Shown here: positions 24,075 to 34,169 of the stretch, in pieces
How positions within the stretch are numbered: the first letter of the stretch is position 1
How the letters are laid out: every line of letters begins with the position of its first letter
From: Canna indica
Lineage: Eukaryota; Streptophyta; Magnoliopsida; Zingiberales; Cannaceae
Direction: 5' to 3'
DNA: 64,000 nucleotides
Assembly (NCBI GenBank): GCA_034359265.1
Contig: CP136890.1
Span: 94,141,501-94,205,500 of the forward strand
The notes under the pieces: model-generated
Database searches by the model: none
What the model was told of the DNA's origin: nothing
Seen by the model: the letters and a program-made list of their open reading frames with translations, nothing else
Translations under genes and position numbers: made by a program

Positions 24075-24262
24075 TCAATTAACCAACCGAATCCAGAAGT
24101 AATCCTTCCTAACAATATTTAAAAAATCCGAAGGCCAGTCATGGTTCCACTCGAAATTTCGCTCCATTCTCCTAGCAAAGTTAGCTAGCCAATTTGCAAC
24201 TTTGTTTCCTTCCCGACCAATATGTTGGAAGAAGATAACCTCGAAATTACCTGCATCCAAAG
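24075..24262 (-). pseudogene. L1-type LINE RNase H C-terminal fragment
   Basis: The minus strand encodes FQHIGREGNKVANWLANFA followed by a short tail and a stop. The H-(V/I)-x-REGN-x-VA-x-x-LAN pattern is the C-terminal RNase H signature of plant L1 LINEs. The upstream part is missing: it joins directly to the truncated CACTA element at about 24263. Confidence 0.65.
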
Positions 24263-24993
24263 TAATATTTTCTTATCAACTTTTTAGTCTTACAAAAAGT
24301 TAGCTCAAATTTGTTATCAGTAGGCAGCATTTCATTAATCAATCCTGCAATTCGATTAAACGCAACCCCGCTGATATTACAATCAGCCTTGATGTTTAGG
24401 AGCTGCGTCATTGCCGAAAACCTAATGTGTTTAGGACAATTCTCATACAAAGTTTCATCGACAGCTTTCAACATCTCGTAAAATTCTGCAACTTCTTTAT
24501 TCGGCAATTCAATCTCTGCCGCAGTTTGTACTTCTGTGATATCAACACCTGTAGTATCTGGTGGCACTAACGTCTCAATAACTGGACGATCGACATTATC
24601 ATTCAGGTTGAATTGACCCCCAAGACTATCAAGTAACATAGTTCTATAGGGATTAGATGGACTGGATGAAGAAACATCAACAATGGAAGATTCACCATGT
24701 GTCTGAACGACAGTATTGCTTGGCGTTCCGACTTCACGTGACTCCCCATGACAAGTCCATAGAAAATATCTTGGTTCAAATCATTTGCTATATAGATGTA
24801 GAGTGATAGTTTCCCGATCCAAAAATCGTCCATTCAAGCAAATGCGGCACGGACATCGGATTTGATCACCGATGCTAATGAAATTCTGATTCGAATAAGC
24901 GAAATTTAGGAAGTACGTTACACCTAATCGAAACTCATTCGTTAAAGCTCCACGATCAAGACGTTGGTACATCCAACTTCGATCAGCCGACAT
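24263..24993 (-). pseudogene. CACTA TNP2-type transposase, N-terminal part only
   Basis: From an ATG at 24993 the frame reads MSADRSWMYQRLDRGALTNE and a C-P-C-R-I-C metal-binding pattern, the N-terminal Transpos_assoc domain of plant En/Spm transposases. After a frame break a second open stretch (24639-24270) continues with TNP2-like AMTQLLNIKADCNISGVAFN and LPTDNKFELTFCKTKKLIRK. It then ends at the truncation. The protein cannot be functional. Confidence 0.7.
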
Positions 24994-26322
24994 GATTCTG
25001 TCAATCAATGACAATTTCTTCAGCTAATGCCTTTAGGTGAGATGGTCATATTCCATTCGGGATTCATGTTGTTCATATTGCACTAAGTATTTCTTTTAAC
25101 CGCTAACTTCATTCTAAATTTCGGCAGCATCTCTCTAAAATTCTTCGAATACGCATATCATCTGGGCGTGTATCGAAGAACAAAAGAGATGCTGTCGAAA
25201 GTTAGAATGAGTTAACGGTTAAAAGAAAAAACTAAGTGCAATACAAATAATAATATTCCCAAATTGTCCAATCAGGGACAATTCAAGGGTTGTATGTCGT
25301 ATAAAAGATCATCTACTTCTTTTATACGAACATACAACCTCCAAACAGATCTAATGTTTTGCTAAATCATATTCGACTCGTCGATGCGTACGTGAAATGT
25401 ATCAACTCGTCGGAGGGATGATTATTTTCTAAATATTTCGAGTCAGTTCGAGTCCATAGTGGACAATTCTGGCGCGAGTCCAAAGTGGACGATTTCGGAG
25501 CAAGTCCGAAGTGGACGATTTCGGCGCGAGTAGTCCATTTATTTAAAACATAGCATTAATCTATACATTAATCTAAAACATAGCATTAATCTAAACAGAT
25601 TAATCTAAAAATTAATCTAAACAGATTAATCTAAAAATTAATCTAAACCCTAACTAATCTAAACAAATAATGAACTAATTAAACCCTAACTAATCTAACA
25701 ATTAATCTAAAAATTAAACACGAATTAAAATTCAACCCTATTTCCGACGTCGGAGTCCACCTGTGTCTGACAAATGTCGGACACTGGATAATGCTCCGAC
25801 CGCCGGCCGAAACCCTAAATATAGGGTTTCGATTGGTTCTACAGTAAATGGAGAGTCATTACGGTGCACGACTTACCTGGAGCAAGCGACGACGGCGGGC
25901 GATGGCGGCGAATGGCTTCGGCGGTCGAGGACAGCAGGCGACGACTTCGGGCAGCAGGGATCGGCGGCGGCGGCAGCAGCAGGAAGAGGAAGAAGAAGGA
26001 GGAAGGGGCAGGCGCGATCCATCGATCTATATAAACTTATCATCAACGGCTCACTCGTTCGTTAGAACACCGTTGCTAATAAGTATTTTATTTTTGCGCC
26101 GCGAGTGCGCGGTCGGCTCAAGAGTGACGGATGTCATAGCCGTAACTAAGTCGTTGCTAATGCGATAATATATCTGCAATGGCTCGAGCAGTCGTAACAA
26201 AGCCGTTGCAGATACATCACATCTGCAACGGCTCGAGCGACCGTAAGAAAGCCGTTGAAAATTGTAACGGCTTGAGCGGCCGTTGCTGATAGGCGTTGTT
26301 GAAGAATATATTTCCAGTAGTG
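24263..26322 (-). mobile_element. CACTA element copy 3, truncated
   Basis: Read on the minus strand, the element starts at 26322 with CACTACTGGAAATATA and has subterminal GCAACGGC words between about 26040 and 26300. It then runs through a palindrome CGAAACCC-TAAATATA-GGGTTTCG (25808-25831), tandem 'GTCCAnnnTGGACGATTTCGG' repeats (about 25440-25535) and a Transpos_assoc/TNP2 coding region. It stops abruptly at about 24263 inside TNP2, where LINE sequence begins. The same parts occur in the same order in copy 2 (39711-45530). The 3' end is missing, so no target duplication can be read. Confidence 0.72.
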
Positions 26323-26463
26323 AACCTGCCTGTGGTCCGTGGATCCAGGTGAAGCGTTGGTAGTCTCGCTGGTAGCGTCCTCGTAGTGCACATCGTTCAT
26401 CAAGCTCTAGGGATGTTCGTGCTCGGATGTGGGATGCATCACGTGGTAAAAGTCCGGGTCACG

Positions 26464-28390
26464 ACAGGTTCACAGCTGAATTCTACAAAACACTATTGGT
26501 CCACTATCTCTGATTCTTTTTCTCATTGTCTTCAAAACTTTCACTATTTTGCTCATTTTCCACCTGATTGGAATCAAACCGTCTTAACTTTTATCCCTAA
26601 AATTCTTAATCCTAAATCTATTAAAGATTTTAAGCTTATAGCTTTTTGTAACTTATCTTATAGAATTCTATCTAAAATTATAGCCAATAGACTTAAAACT
26701 TATTTGCCTTCTCTAATTTCTAATGAATAATCAACTTTTTTTGAAAGACAAGAATATTCATGATAATATACTTATTGTTCAAGAGTTGGACTCATTCATT
26801 CTATAATTCTAAAGGCAATCATCCTTACATTATTGTCAAGATAGATATTGAAAAAACTTTTGACCTTGTTAAATGGGAAGCCATCATCACTGTTTTAAAA
26901 TTTATGTAAATTTCCTAGACTCTTTATTACATGGATTCACTCATGTCTTTCTACCCCTACTTTTGCTTGTAGCGTCAATGGTCAGCTTTCTAGTTTATTT
27001 TCTTCTACTAGGGAAATTAGGCAAGGGGATCCAATTTTCCCCTTCCTTTTTATTCTAATTGCTCAATCTCTTACTTTATTGCTTAACAATGCTATTGAAA
27101 ACAAAATGCTTTCCCCTTTTAAACTAAAAAATAAGTTACTAATCAGTCACCTTTTGTTTGCTGATGATATTATACTTATCTTTAGAGCAAACACTAAAAG
27201 TCTAAGATCAGTTAAAACTATCTTCTCTCAATATGAGAATTTCACTGGTCTAAAGGTTAATACATCTAAATCTGAAATTTTCTTTCCCAAGAATACCTCT
27301 CAAGCCATTAAAAATAAGATTTCTCATGCTCTTAATATGCGCATTGGTTTCTTTCCTTTTAAATACCTTGGGACTATAATCTCTCCAAGGAGACCTCCTC
27401 CAAAGGTTCATGATTACATCATTTCCCAAATTGATTCCAAGTTATGCAATTGGAAAGCTAATATGCTTTCTCAAGCAGGGAGAGTTATTTTAATGTTGCT
27501 CCTATTCATTCCTTAGTTGTTACTTGATTTACAAATGAAATTTGTCATAAAATTGAAAGGAAAATAAGAAGCTTCCTTTGGGACAATGGCCTGATAAACA
27601 TAGCATGCACCTTATTAATTGGGAAATTGTTACTTCTCCCAAATCTCAGGGAGGTTTGGGAATTAAAAGGAAAATAAGAAGCTTTCTTTGAGACAATGGC
27701 CCTCATAAACATAGCATGCACCTTATTAATTGAGAAATTGTTATTTCTCCCAAATCTCAAGGAGGTTTGGGAATTTACGAGCCGAAATCTAAAAGCTTAG
27801 CTTTACATGCTAAATGTATTCAAGTCTTTTTAAATAACTCTGATTCACTTTGGGTTAACGTTGTTAAGACCAAATATCAGTATGTCAATTGTACTACTGT
27901 TCACAATAATGTTAAAGCTTCTTGGGCTTGACATCTCTTCTTACAAGCCTTCTCAACTTTTCAATTTGGTTTTCGAAAAATTATTGGTGCGGACACTCAT
28001 ACCATATTTTTATATGAATTGGGTACTTGACTTATCTTTCGTTGTGAAACATACTTTTATAAATATTAACTTGCTACCTCATATTACTCATGTTCATCAT
28101 TTAATGCAAGACCAGAAATGGTCTTCTTTTATTGGACTTACTATGTGTGGTAAGGAGCTTTTTTTTGTGGGTAGGGGGGGGGGGGGGGGTTGGACTTTTA
28201 AGCTCAATGGTAGTGTTTCTACTTCACCTGCTTACATGTTCTTAAAAAGTCTAAAATCATATTCTATTGGAAATTTTCATTCTAGGGATAAGATCTGGAA
28301 ATTAAGTACCTCTCCTCGAGTAAAATTGTTTCTTTGGAAATTATTCCATGATCGTTTACTTATTGCTTCATGGCTTTTTTGATTGGAAAT
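26464..28390 (+). pseudogene. LINE reverse transcriptase (broken)
   Basis: The reverse transcriptase is spread over three frames with several stops. The longest pieces are 26386-26730, 27079-27516 (with the FADD catalytic box and a GLKVN-x-x-KSE block) and 27861-28382. A 16-base G run at 28174-28189 and a tandem duplication at 27551-27771 have further shifted the frame. Confidence 0.7.
27551..27771 (+). repeat. tandem duplication, about 110 bp x 2, inside the LINE
   Basis: Both units begin AATTGAAAGG/AATTAAAAGG followed by AAAATAAGAAGCTT and end at GGAGGTTTGGGAATT. They differ at about ten positions. The first unit is 27551-27660 and the second 27661-27771. Confidence 0.85.
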
Positions 28391-29220
28391 TTCTAGCTCG
28401 CAAAGCTATTCTTTATGTGATGTTGTTAACAAGACCAGTAAACATTTGTTTTTTGAATGTCGGTTTGCTTCTGATTTATGGCTTGCTTTGGGTCTTAGAC
28501 TCAATTTGAATTTTTTTCAGTAGAAACATGTGGTGTTCTGGTAGCTGGCTGCAGTTGGATTCTAATCAATCACTTAGTCATTGTTGCTAACGCCATTTGG
28601 TTTATACACTACTACAAACTTGGTCTTCAGCAACGGCTATCAGCAACGGCCGCTCAAGCCGTTGCTATTTGCAACGGCGTTCTTACGGCCGCTCGAGCCG
28701 TTGCAGATATCTGTATCTGCAACGGCGTTCTAACGGACAGCCGAGCCGTTGCGGATTATTTTAATTATCAGCAACGGCTTTCTGACGGACAGGCGAGCCG
28801 TTGCTAATTATTTAATCTTCAGCAACGGCGTACTAACGGATAAGTGAGCCGTTGCTGCTGATAACTTATCAGCAACGGCGTTCTAACGGGCGAGTGAGCC
28901 GTTGCTGATAAGTTTATATAGGGCACGCTCTCGCGCCCGACCCTTCTTCCTCCCGCTTCTGCCGCCGCCGCTCCTGCCGAGACATCGCCGCTGCTGCCGT
29001 TGCTGCCGACGCCGACGCCTCTCGCCGCCGCGCCGCTGCCGGTATGTTGATCGGCCGGCCTATACCGTTTCGGCCGGAGATGCTAAAATCCGACCGAAAC
29101 CCTATTTCTAGGGTTTCGGCCGGCGGCGGTCGGCCTATGGCCGCCGCCGAACCTTCTACAGTGGCCGGACAGTGTGTCCGGCCACTGTACGCCGGCGCCG
29201 GAGGGTGGACTCCGGCGCCG

Positions 29221-29222
<2 letters not shown>

Positions 29223-29263
<41 letters not shown>
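29223..29263. repeat. (TA)n microsatellite
   Basis: About 20 uninterrupted TA units directly downstream of the GC-rich palindromic block of CACTA copy 1. Confidence 0.95.
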
Positions 29264-29266
<3 letters not shown>

Positions 29267-29376
29267 GTTTTGAAATTGTTAATTAATTATTTTATAAATG
29301 TTAATTAAATGTTTAGATTAATTGTTTAATTTGTTAGATTAATAATATAATATTAAAATTTATTTTTGTTGTGCAG

Positions 29377-30622
29377 GTTCGAGCAAGAAGAAGTGCCGAG
29401 GAGCATTTCTTCTACTATTCGACGATACATGCACGGGGCATGGCCTACGTGGTCTCACGTGCCTAGCGAGCACGTCGACATGTTATGGCGCGAGTTTGAG
29501 GCACGTATTATTTTTTTTTTTACATGCATGATGATATATTAAGAATTGGTACTGATATTATTATTTTGCAGGCTCGCTATACATGGGCCGAGGACCAGAG
29601 GTCCTTCATTTACGCTGCCTGGGAGTCTATTTCCCGGGCAAGGTACAACGGGCAGCTGGGGCAGGCTCGGTCCCGAGCGATGGCCCGAGCTGGGACCACT
29701 AACATCGCGGAGACTCGGGGATACGGCCCCAGTTGGATTACTCCGGATATATGGGACCAGCTCGTGGGGATATGGTCGACGGATCGATGGCAGGAGGTTT
29801 CTCAGAATGCGGCTAGAAATCGCATGTCGGGGGGAGCAGCGCGTCACACCGGCGGCTCTGTTGCATTTGCAGTCCACGCAAACCGTATGGTAAGTATATC
29901 GTTTAATTATATATTTTATTTGTTATTATGTGTACTAATTAATGTATTTGTTTTGTAAATGTAGACGACGGTGTCGGATGACGGGACTGTCCAGCGACCC
30001 TCCCCGATGGCGGTGTTTGAGCGGACTCACCGTCGAGCACATGGGACGGGGGAGTACATCGACAACCGCGCTGCATACATTGTGGTAATTATATATTTGT
30101 TTAAATTATTCATTATATATTTATAATTTAAGTTTTATGATAAATATTAAACAAAAAATCAAACTCGAGTAGGAGACGTACAGCCAGAGGGTGGTGCAGC
30201 GCGGGGGTACCCCCGAGGACTTTGACGCAGCATCGTGGGTCGAGGCCGCAGGTGGCTGGGATCATGGCCGCGTATATGGCTTCGCAGATAGTGGTCATGC
30301 GCGAGCCGTACTAGGGCCACTTGGGGCACCGACCCCTCCGGTCGCTGGTGAGCGGCCGTCCACCTCCAGATCCAGTTATGATCATAGTAATAGGATAAGG
30401 ACACTAGAGGAGACGGTCGCGCGTCAGACTGAGTTGATGGAGCGCCAGAGTCAGACGATGGCGAATATAGAAGCTATGCTACGCAACTTGTCGGGTCATC
30501 CCGAAGCAGGCATCTCTTCGGCATCATCTAATCCATCATCCTCGAGTCAGTCCACGCCGGTGTACACTCAAGCACTCCAGACCCCGCCATATGATCCAGG
30601 CCATCCTCCATCGTCATCGTGA
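29377..30622 (+). CDS. Ptta/En/Spm (Transposase_24-type) accessory transposase, open across four exons
   Basis: Exons 29377-29500, 29572-29889, 29965-30084 and 30173-30622 join in one frame without a stop. Residues read FEQEEVPRSI, then ARYTWAEDQR, then SWITPDIWDQLVGIWSTDRW with a following R(N/S)-x-x-SGG-x-AR-x-TGGS block, the pattern of the plant Ptta/En/Spm transposase family. A short coiled-coil-like region (LEETVARQTELMERQSQ) and a Ser/Pro-rich tail follow. The family is thought to act as a DNA-binding partner of TNP2. The 5' part, including the start codon present upstream in copy 2, is not evident here. Intron 1 would begin with GC rather than GT. Intact frame does not prove expression. 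Confidence 0.62.
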
Positions 30623-30913
30623 GATTTTGTTTATATTGACTTTGTTACTCAGATATTGAACTTGTTTAATTTATATTGACTATGTTATTGAGATGTTGAT
30701 ACTTCAATTTTACATTTGAATTGTGTTTATACTATCGTGGATAATTATGAATATAAATATAATTGTTTTGATGTATATCTTGGTGTGTTTGTGATGTGTG
30801 AATGAATGTGTGTATGAGGGTATGGGTGTGTGAGTTATGTATCAGATAAATGTATCAATGTATCAATGGAAATTTGAAATTTTCAAATTTTCTGGTTGCA
30901 GGTATAGGTCATC

Positions 30914-30955
30914 AGCAACGGCTTTCCCACGGGCGTCCGTGGGAAAGCCGTTGCT
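30914..30955. repeat. perfect 19-bp hairpin at the inner edge of the CACTA subterminal region
   Basis: AGCAACGGCTTTCCCACGG at 30914-30932 and its exact complement at 30937-30955 are separated by GCGT. The same hairpin with a few mismatches lies at 45174-45215 in CACTA copy 2. Confidence 0.9.
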
Positions 30956-31439
30956 AAAAGTGTATCGAAAGCCGTTGCTGATGACCTACAGCAACGGCTT
31001 AGCGACGGAGTTTTACTAACGGTGTTGCTACGGACTCAGCGGCCGTTGCTATTAATGGTATCAGCAACGGCTCCGGGTCTGTGGCAAAACCGTTGCTGAT
31101 AATATTTTTAGCGACGGCCCAGCGGCCGTTGCTGATAATGTTTTGAGCGACGGCCCGAGCGGCCGTTGCTGAACCGTTGCTAAGTCATCAGCAACGCGAC
31201 TTTCTCTCACGGCGCTATTGCAACGGCTCAGCCGTTGCTGATTCTCTTCAGCAACGGCTCAGCAACGGCATCAGCCGTTGCTGATGACCATTTTTCTAGT
31301 AGTGATATGGTAATATTTTAGCGATAATGTTAAGCATGGTGATAAGAAACCTACCATTATTAATGTTGTGATGAGAATTTTAGTTTTCTCTCAACAATAT
31401 GGTAAGTGTATTAATTCAGAGGATAATCCGCATATACGT

Positions 31440-31688
31440 ACAAAATCATATTCTTTCTTGGTCCCCTCCTCCTCCACAGTGTTTAAAATCAATTGCGATG
31501 ATTATTTCTTGTTCGATAATGAAGGTGCTTGTATTATTATTCGAAACAATCAAGGTATATGTACTTATGCAGCTTCTTTATATTTTAATTCTGACTTTGT
31601 TTGGCATTGTGAAGCCACCATTATTTTTCAAGCACTTTGTGCAACTTCTTCCTTAAATTTGGACTTTGTCTTGTTGGAATTTGATTGC
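31440..31688 (+). pseudogene. LINE RNase H-like segment
   Basis: The plus strand reads VFKINCDDYFLFDNEGACII, a worn RNase H start (usual pattern K-x-N-x-DG), followed by EATIIFQALCATSS and LEFDC, corresponding to the E-x-x-A-x-x-x-A and (L/V)E-x-D blocks. It is cut by the hAT element at 31689 and resumes after 32279. Confidence 0.5.
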
Positions 31689-32271
31689 TAGGGGTGAGCA
31701 TCGGTTCGGTTCGATTAACTGAACCGAACCAAAGGAAATTTTTTAACCGTTTATCAAATCGAAGAAATTCGGTTAATTCGGTTCAGTTAACCGAAAAGAT
31801 TATAAAAAATATATTTTTTTTCAATACATGTGAGACTTGAACCCGAGCATTTGGCAACTACTAAACTTCAATTTCTACCTCTCTAACCATCTCAGCAAAT
31901 TTTATTATCAATTTATTTCTAACTAACACATATTATATATATAATCGAATGTAAAATAAATAATATTACACAACACTAGTATTTGAACGTGGGCAGATGG
32001 AAAGCTTAACATCACACTTAACCACCCAAACAAATACTAACATCTTAAATAACTGTTATTATATATATATATATATACAGATATAAATATATATATTCAG
32101 CTAATTCGGTAAATTAACCGAACCGTCGGTTAATTTACCGAACCGAAAACCGAAATTCAAAATTTTTTTAACCGAAAACCGAACCGAAATTTATTCGGTT
32201 CGGTTAAATCGGTTTCGGTTCGATCGGTTTCGGTTCGGTTTCGATAAATCGGGAAATTTTGCTCACCCCTA
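31689..32271. mobile_element. hAT-type MITE with target-site duplication
   Basis: The terminal inverted repeat is TAGGGGTGAGC / GCTCACCCCTA. The flanking 8-mers TTGATTGC (31681-31688) and CCGATTGC (32272-32279) match at six of eight bases, the length expected for hAT elements. The arms are rich in GGTTCGGTT/AACCGAACC words. The centre holds two tRNA-promoter-like modules on the minus strand (near 31830-31900 and 31985-32040). Confidence 0.75.
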
Positions 32272-32871
32272 CCGATTGCAAGCGGTTGGTAAACCTTATT
32301 AATAATCAAGCACAAGCTCCTTGGCCTATCCACAACGTGTTTAGGAACATTATTACTATGTTGTCTAAACTTTCTAATGTATCTATTCATTTTATTTCTA
32401 GATTTATAAATAAAATTATTCATTAGACAACAAACAGAGCCCGGGCTCGAAAAGAGTCTAGCAGCCATATGGACTTATATTTGTCATCCGGAGCTCCAAA
32501 ATATTCTTTCTGCAGACTGTGTATTAGCTGATCTTTTAGATTAATAAATTTTTTTTTTTTTGCAAAAAATAATATTATACTGTTTTCTCAAGAAAAAAAA
32601 ATTCAATTGAAAATGATGTTTACATACCTAAAAAAAATCATTTTTTGCTTATGGTGCATGCAAATTAAACTATGCATATATTGTCATTAATTTGTCAAAC
32701 TAAGCTCGAATTGAAATTAATTAAAATCAGTAACATATATAATTAAGCTCAGTAATTGATAGTTAATTATATAATTTAATTTAACGCCCTACTATTTATT
32801 CTGACTTGAGTACGTAGAAGAAACGCATCACTACGTCCTACTTTACAAAACCGCAACAACAAATTAAATCT

Positions 32872-32879
32872 TATAAATT
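32872..32879 (+). promoter_or_regulatory. TATA box of EC1 copy A
   Basis: TATAAATT, 71 bp before the ATG, conserved together with its surroundings in copy B. Confidence 0.55.
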
Positions 32880-32949
32880 CCTGCATCACTCCTCTCTTAT
32901 CTCCACAGCATCCTCCTCCTCTTCCATCACCACCATCATACCTGCATTA

Positions 32950-33348
32950 ATGGCCGGCCCAACACAGTACACCACTCTCGTCACTCTTCTCCTCCTCGCG
33001 GCAGCGACGACAGTGGCTGCCGCCGACGTCGACGGCGCCTCCGGCATGAAAGAAGAGAAGACACTCCTGCTCCCGCCGTCGACGGGCGGCCTCCTCGACC
33101 CCGGCATGATCGGCAAGTGCTGGAGCTCGTTGATGGACTCCCCTAGCTGCTACACCGAGATGGTGAGGTCGTTCTTCGCCGCCCGCTTGGAGATCGGGCC
33201 ACAATGCTGCAAGCTCATCAATCAAGTCGACAGCAATTGCTTTCTCCAAATATTCTCCAGTTTCCCCCTCAACCCCTTCTATCCTCCCTTTGTCAGGGAC
33301 TACTGCGTCAGGATTACCAGCCCCCCTCCGTCGCCGCCTACTGCTTAA
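32950..33348 (+). CDS. EC1: EC1-type egg-cell-secreted protein, copy A
   Basis: An intronless frame of 132 residues. Residues 1-25 form a signal peptide ending in AAA. The mature part is a Prolamin_like/EC1 domain with six cysteines at 57, 67, 86, 87, 97 and 119 in the order C-W-S-S-L, S-C-Y-T-E-M, G-P-Q-C-C-K, N-C-F and F-V-R-D-Y-C, and a short Pro-rich tail. The length, the single exon and the GPQCC and DYC signatures fit EC1. In Arabidopsis EC1 is stored in egg-cell vesicles and secreted at sperm arrival, activating sperm for fusion. The first ATG was taken because the signal peptide begins there. Copy B differs at only three residues (M33L, L39P, I90V). Expression in the egg cell is inferred from the family. 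Confidence 0.9.
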   Translation: MAGPTQYTTLVTLLLLAAATTVAAADVDGASGMKEEKTLLLPPSTGGLLDPGMIGKCWSSLMDSPSCYTEMVRSFFAARLEIGPQCCKLINQVDSNCFLQIFSSFPLNPFYPPFVRDYCVRITSPPPSPPTA

Positions 33349-33641
33349 TTAATAATTTTTCCTTTCATCTAATTAGGGAGTATGATTAAATAATTTGTAA
33401 AACTTTTTTTTTCTTTTTTATTTAGGGAAGAACGCCACAGTAACTCGAGAGAGTTTAATTTTTTAAGAATTTAAATATTTGATAGTTATAAATTTGTCAT
33501 TTGGATGGTCATAGTATAAAATTAGATTTCTCCTAGTTATTTTATTTTGTGAATTAAAAATATTTTCGATGAGTTTTCAAGAATTCCGACTAAAAGTTTT
33601 TAAGTCGAAATTCTAAGCATTAAAAAATCCATTGTTCTAGA

Positions 33642-34086
33642 CTCTACTAGAAATGTTATTTTCACCGACGGCCTTCACCGACGGTTGCACGAGCCGTCAG
33701 AAACAGCCACGACTTTCTTAATTATGGTCGCTCAAGCGGTTGCAGATGTACCAACATCTGCAACGACTTGCTTAATTACGGCCATCTCAACCGTCGCTTA
33801 TAAGTTGATGGCGCGCACGCGACGTACAAATGAAATAATTTATCAGCAACGGCTTAACGAGGGCCACGTGGGCAGTTGGTGACGAAATGACCTATCAGCA
33901 ACGGCTTACGTACAACTTCCACATCCATCGCTCATGATCGAGTCAATGGCGTGCTAAGTTATGAGCGGCGTTATCTACCACGACTTATTTGCAACGGGTT
34001 AGGCCGTCGTTCGCCGTTGGTGATGGTCATCACCGACGACTTACAAACGGATTGGGCCGTCAGTGATGTTAAGTATTATAGTAGTG
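33642..34086. mobile_element. 445-bp CACTA MITE downstream of EC1 copy A
   Basis: Starts CTCTACTAGAAATG (CACTACTAGAAA with one change) and ends ATTATAGTAGTG, flanked by AGA on both sides (33639-33641 and 34087-34089). It is filled with CACCGACGG and GCAACGGC words of the CACTA subterminal type and has no coding sequence. EC1 copy B lacks it: its sequence passes almost directly from TTGTTCTAG to AGAGCCCAC near 49030-49045. Confidence 0.72.
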
Positions 34087-34169
34087 AGAGCCCACGACAG
34101 GTTATTTCTAAGCATTAAAAAATTCATTAAAAATATTTGATAACTATAATTTTATAGGAAAGGGATGTT

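Larger units (their letters stand above)
28607..31304 (+). mobile_element. CACTA element copy 1, compact (2.7 kb)
   Basis: Starts CACTACTACAAACTTGG and ends CTAGTAGTG, flanked by the 3-bp target duplication ATA (28604-28606 and 31305-31307), the size expected for CACTA elements. Subterminal regions carry many GCAACGGC/GCCGTTGC words in both orientations (28628-28910 and 30914-31285). The interior has a GC-rich palindromic block (about 28930-29220), a (TA) tract at 29223-29263 and a four-exon Transposase_24-type gene. Compared with copy 2 it lacks the TNP2 and DUF4216 region, so it is a deletion derivative. Confidence 0.85.
26464..32545 (+). mobile_element. L1-type LINE, 5'-truncated, interrupted by a CACTA and a hAT element
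   Basis: The LINE opens mid-protein at RFTAEFYKTLL (about 26455-26500) and continues with reverse-transcriptase blocks. These include FKLIAFCNLSYRILSKIIAN, FERQEYS and the catalytic LLFADDIILIF near 27150. A zinc-knuckle-like segment (KIWKLSTSPRVKLFLWKLFH, about 28285-28350) follows, and after the CACTA insertion an RNase H-like segment (about 31470-31680). Many stops and frameshifts break it. The 3' end is near 32545, after a T-rich run. Removing 28607-31307 and 31689-32279 restores continuity. Confidence 0.72.
32670..34160 (+). repeat. EC1 duplication, unit A
   Basis: This block (gene, about 280 bp upstream and about 300 bp downstream) is repeated in the same orientation at about 48025-49080. 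Similarity begins at a TGCATAT-ATTGTC word and includes the ACGCCCTACTATTTATTCTGACTTGAG stretch upstream (split here only in my wording), the whole coding sequence and the AACGCCACAGTAACTCGAG word downstream. Unit A is longer because it contains the 445-bp CACTA MITE at 33642-34086. Confidence 0.85.

Noticed and set aside
30914..31285. CRISPR-like array of GCAACGGC repeats
   Set aside because: Repeat units are short, occur in both orientations and irregularly spaced, and sit at the termini of CACTA elements, which is typical subterminal repeat structure in plants.
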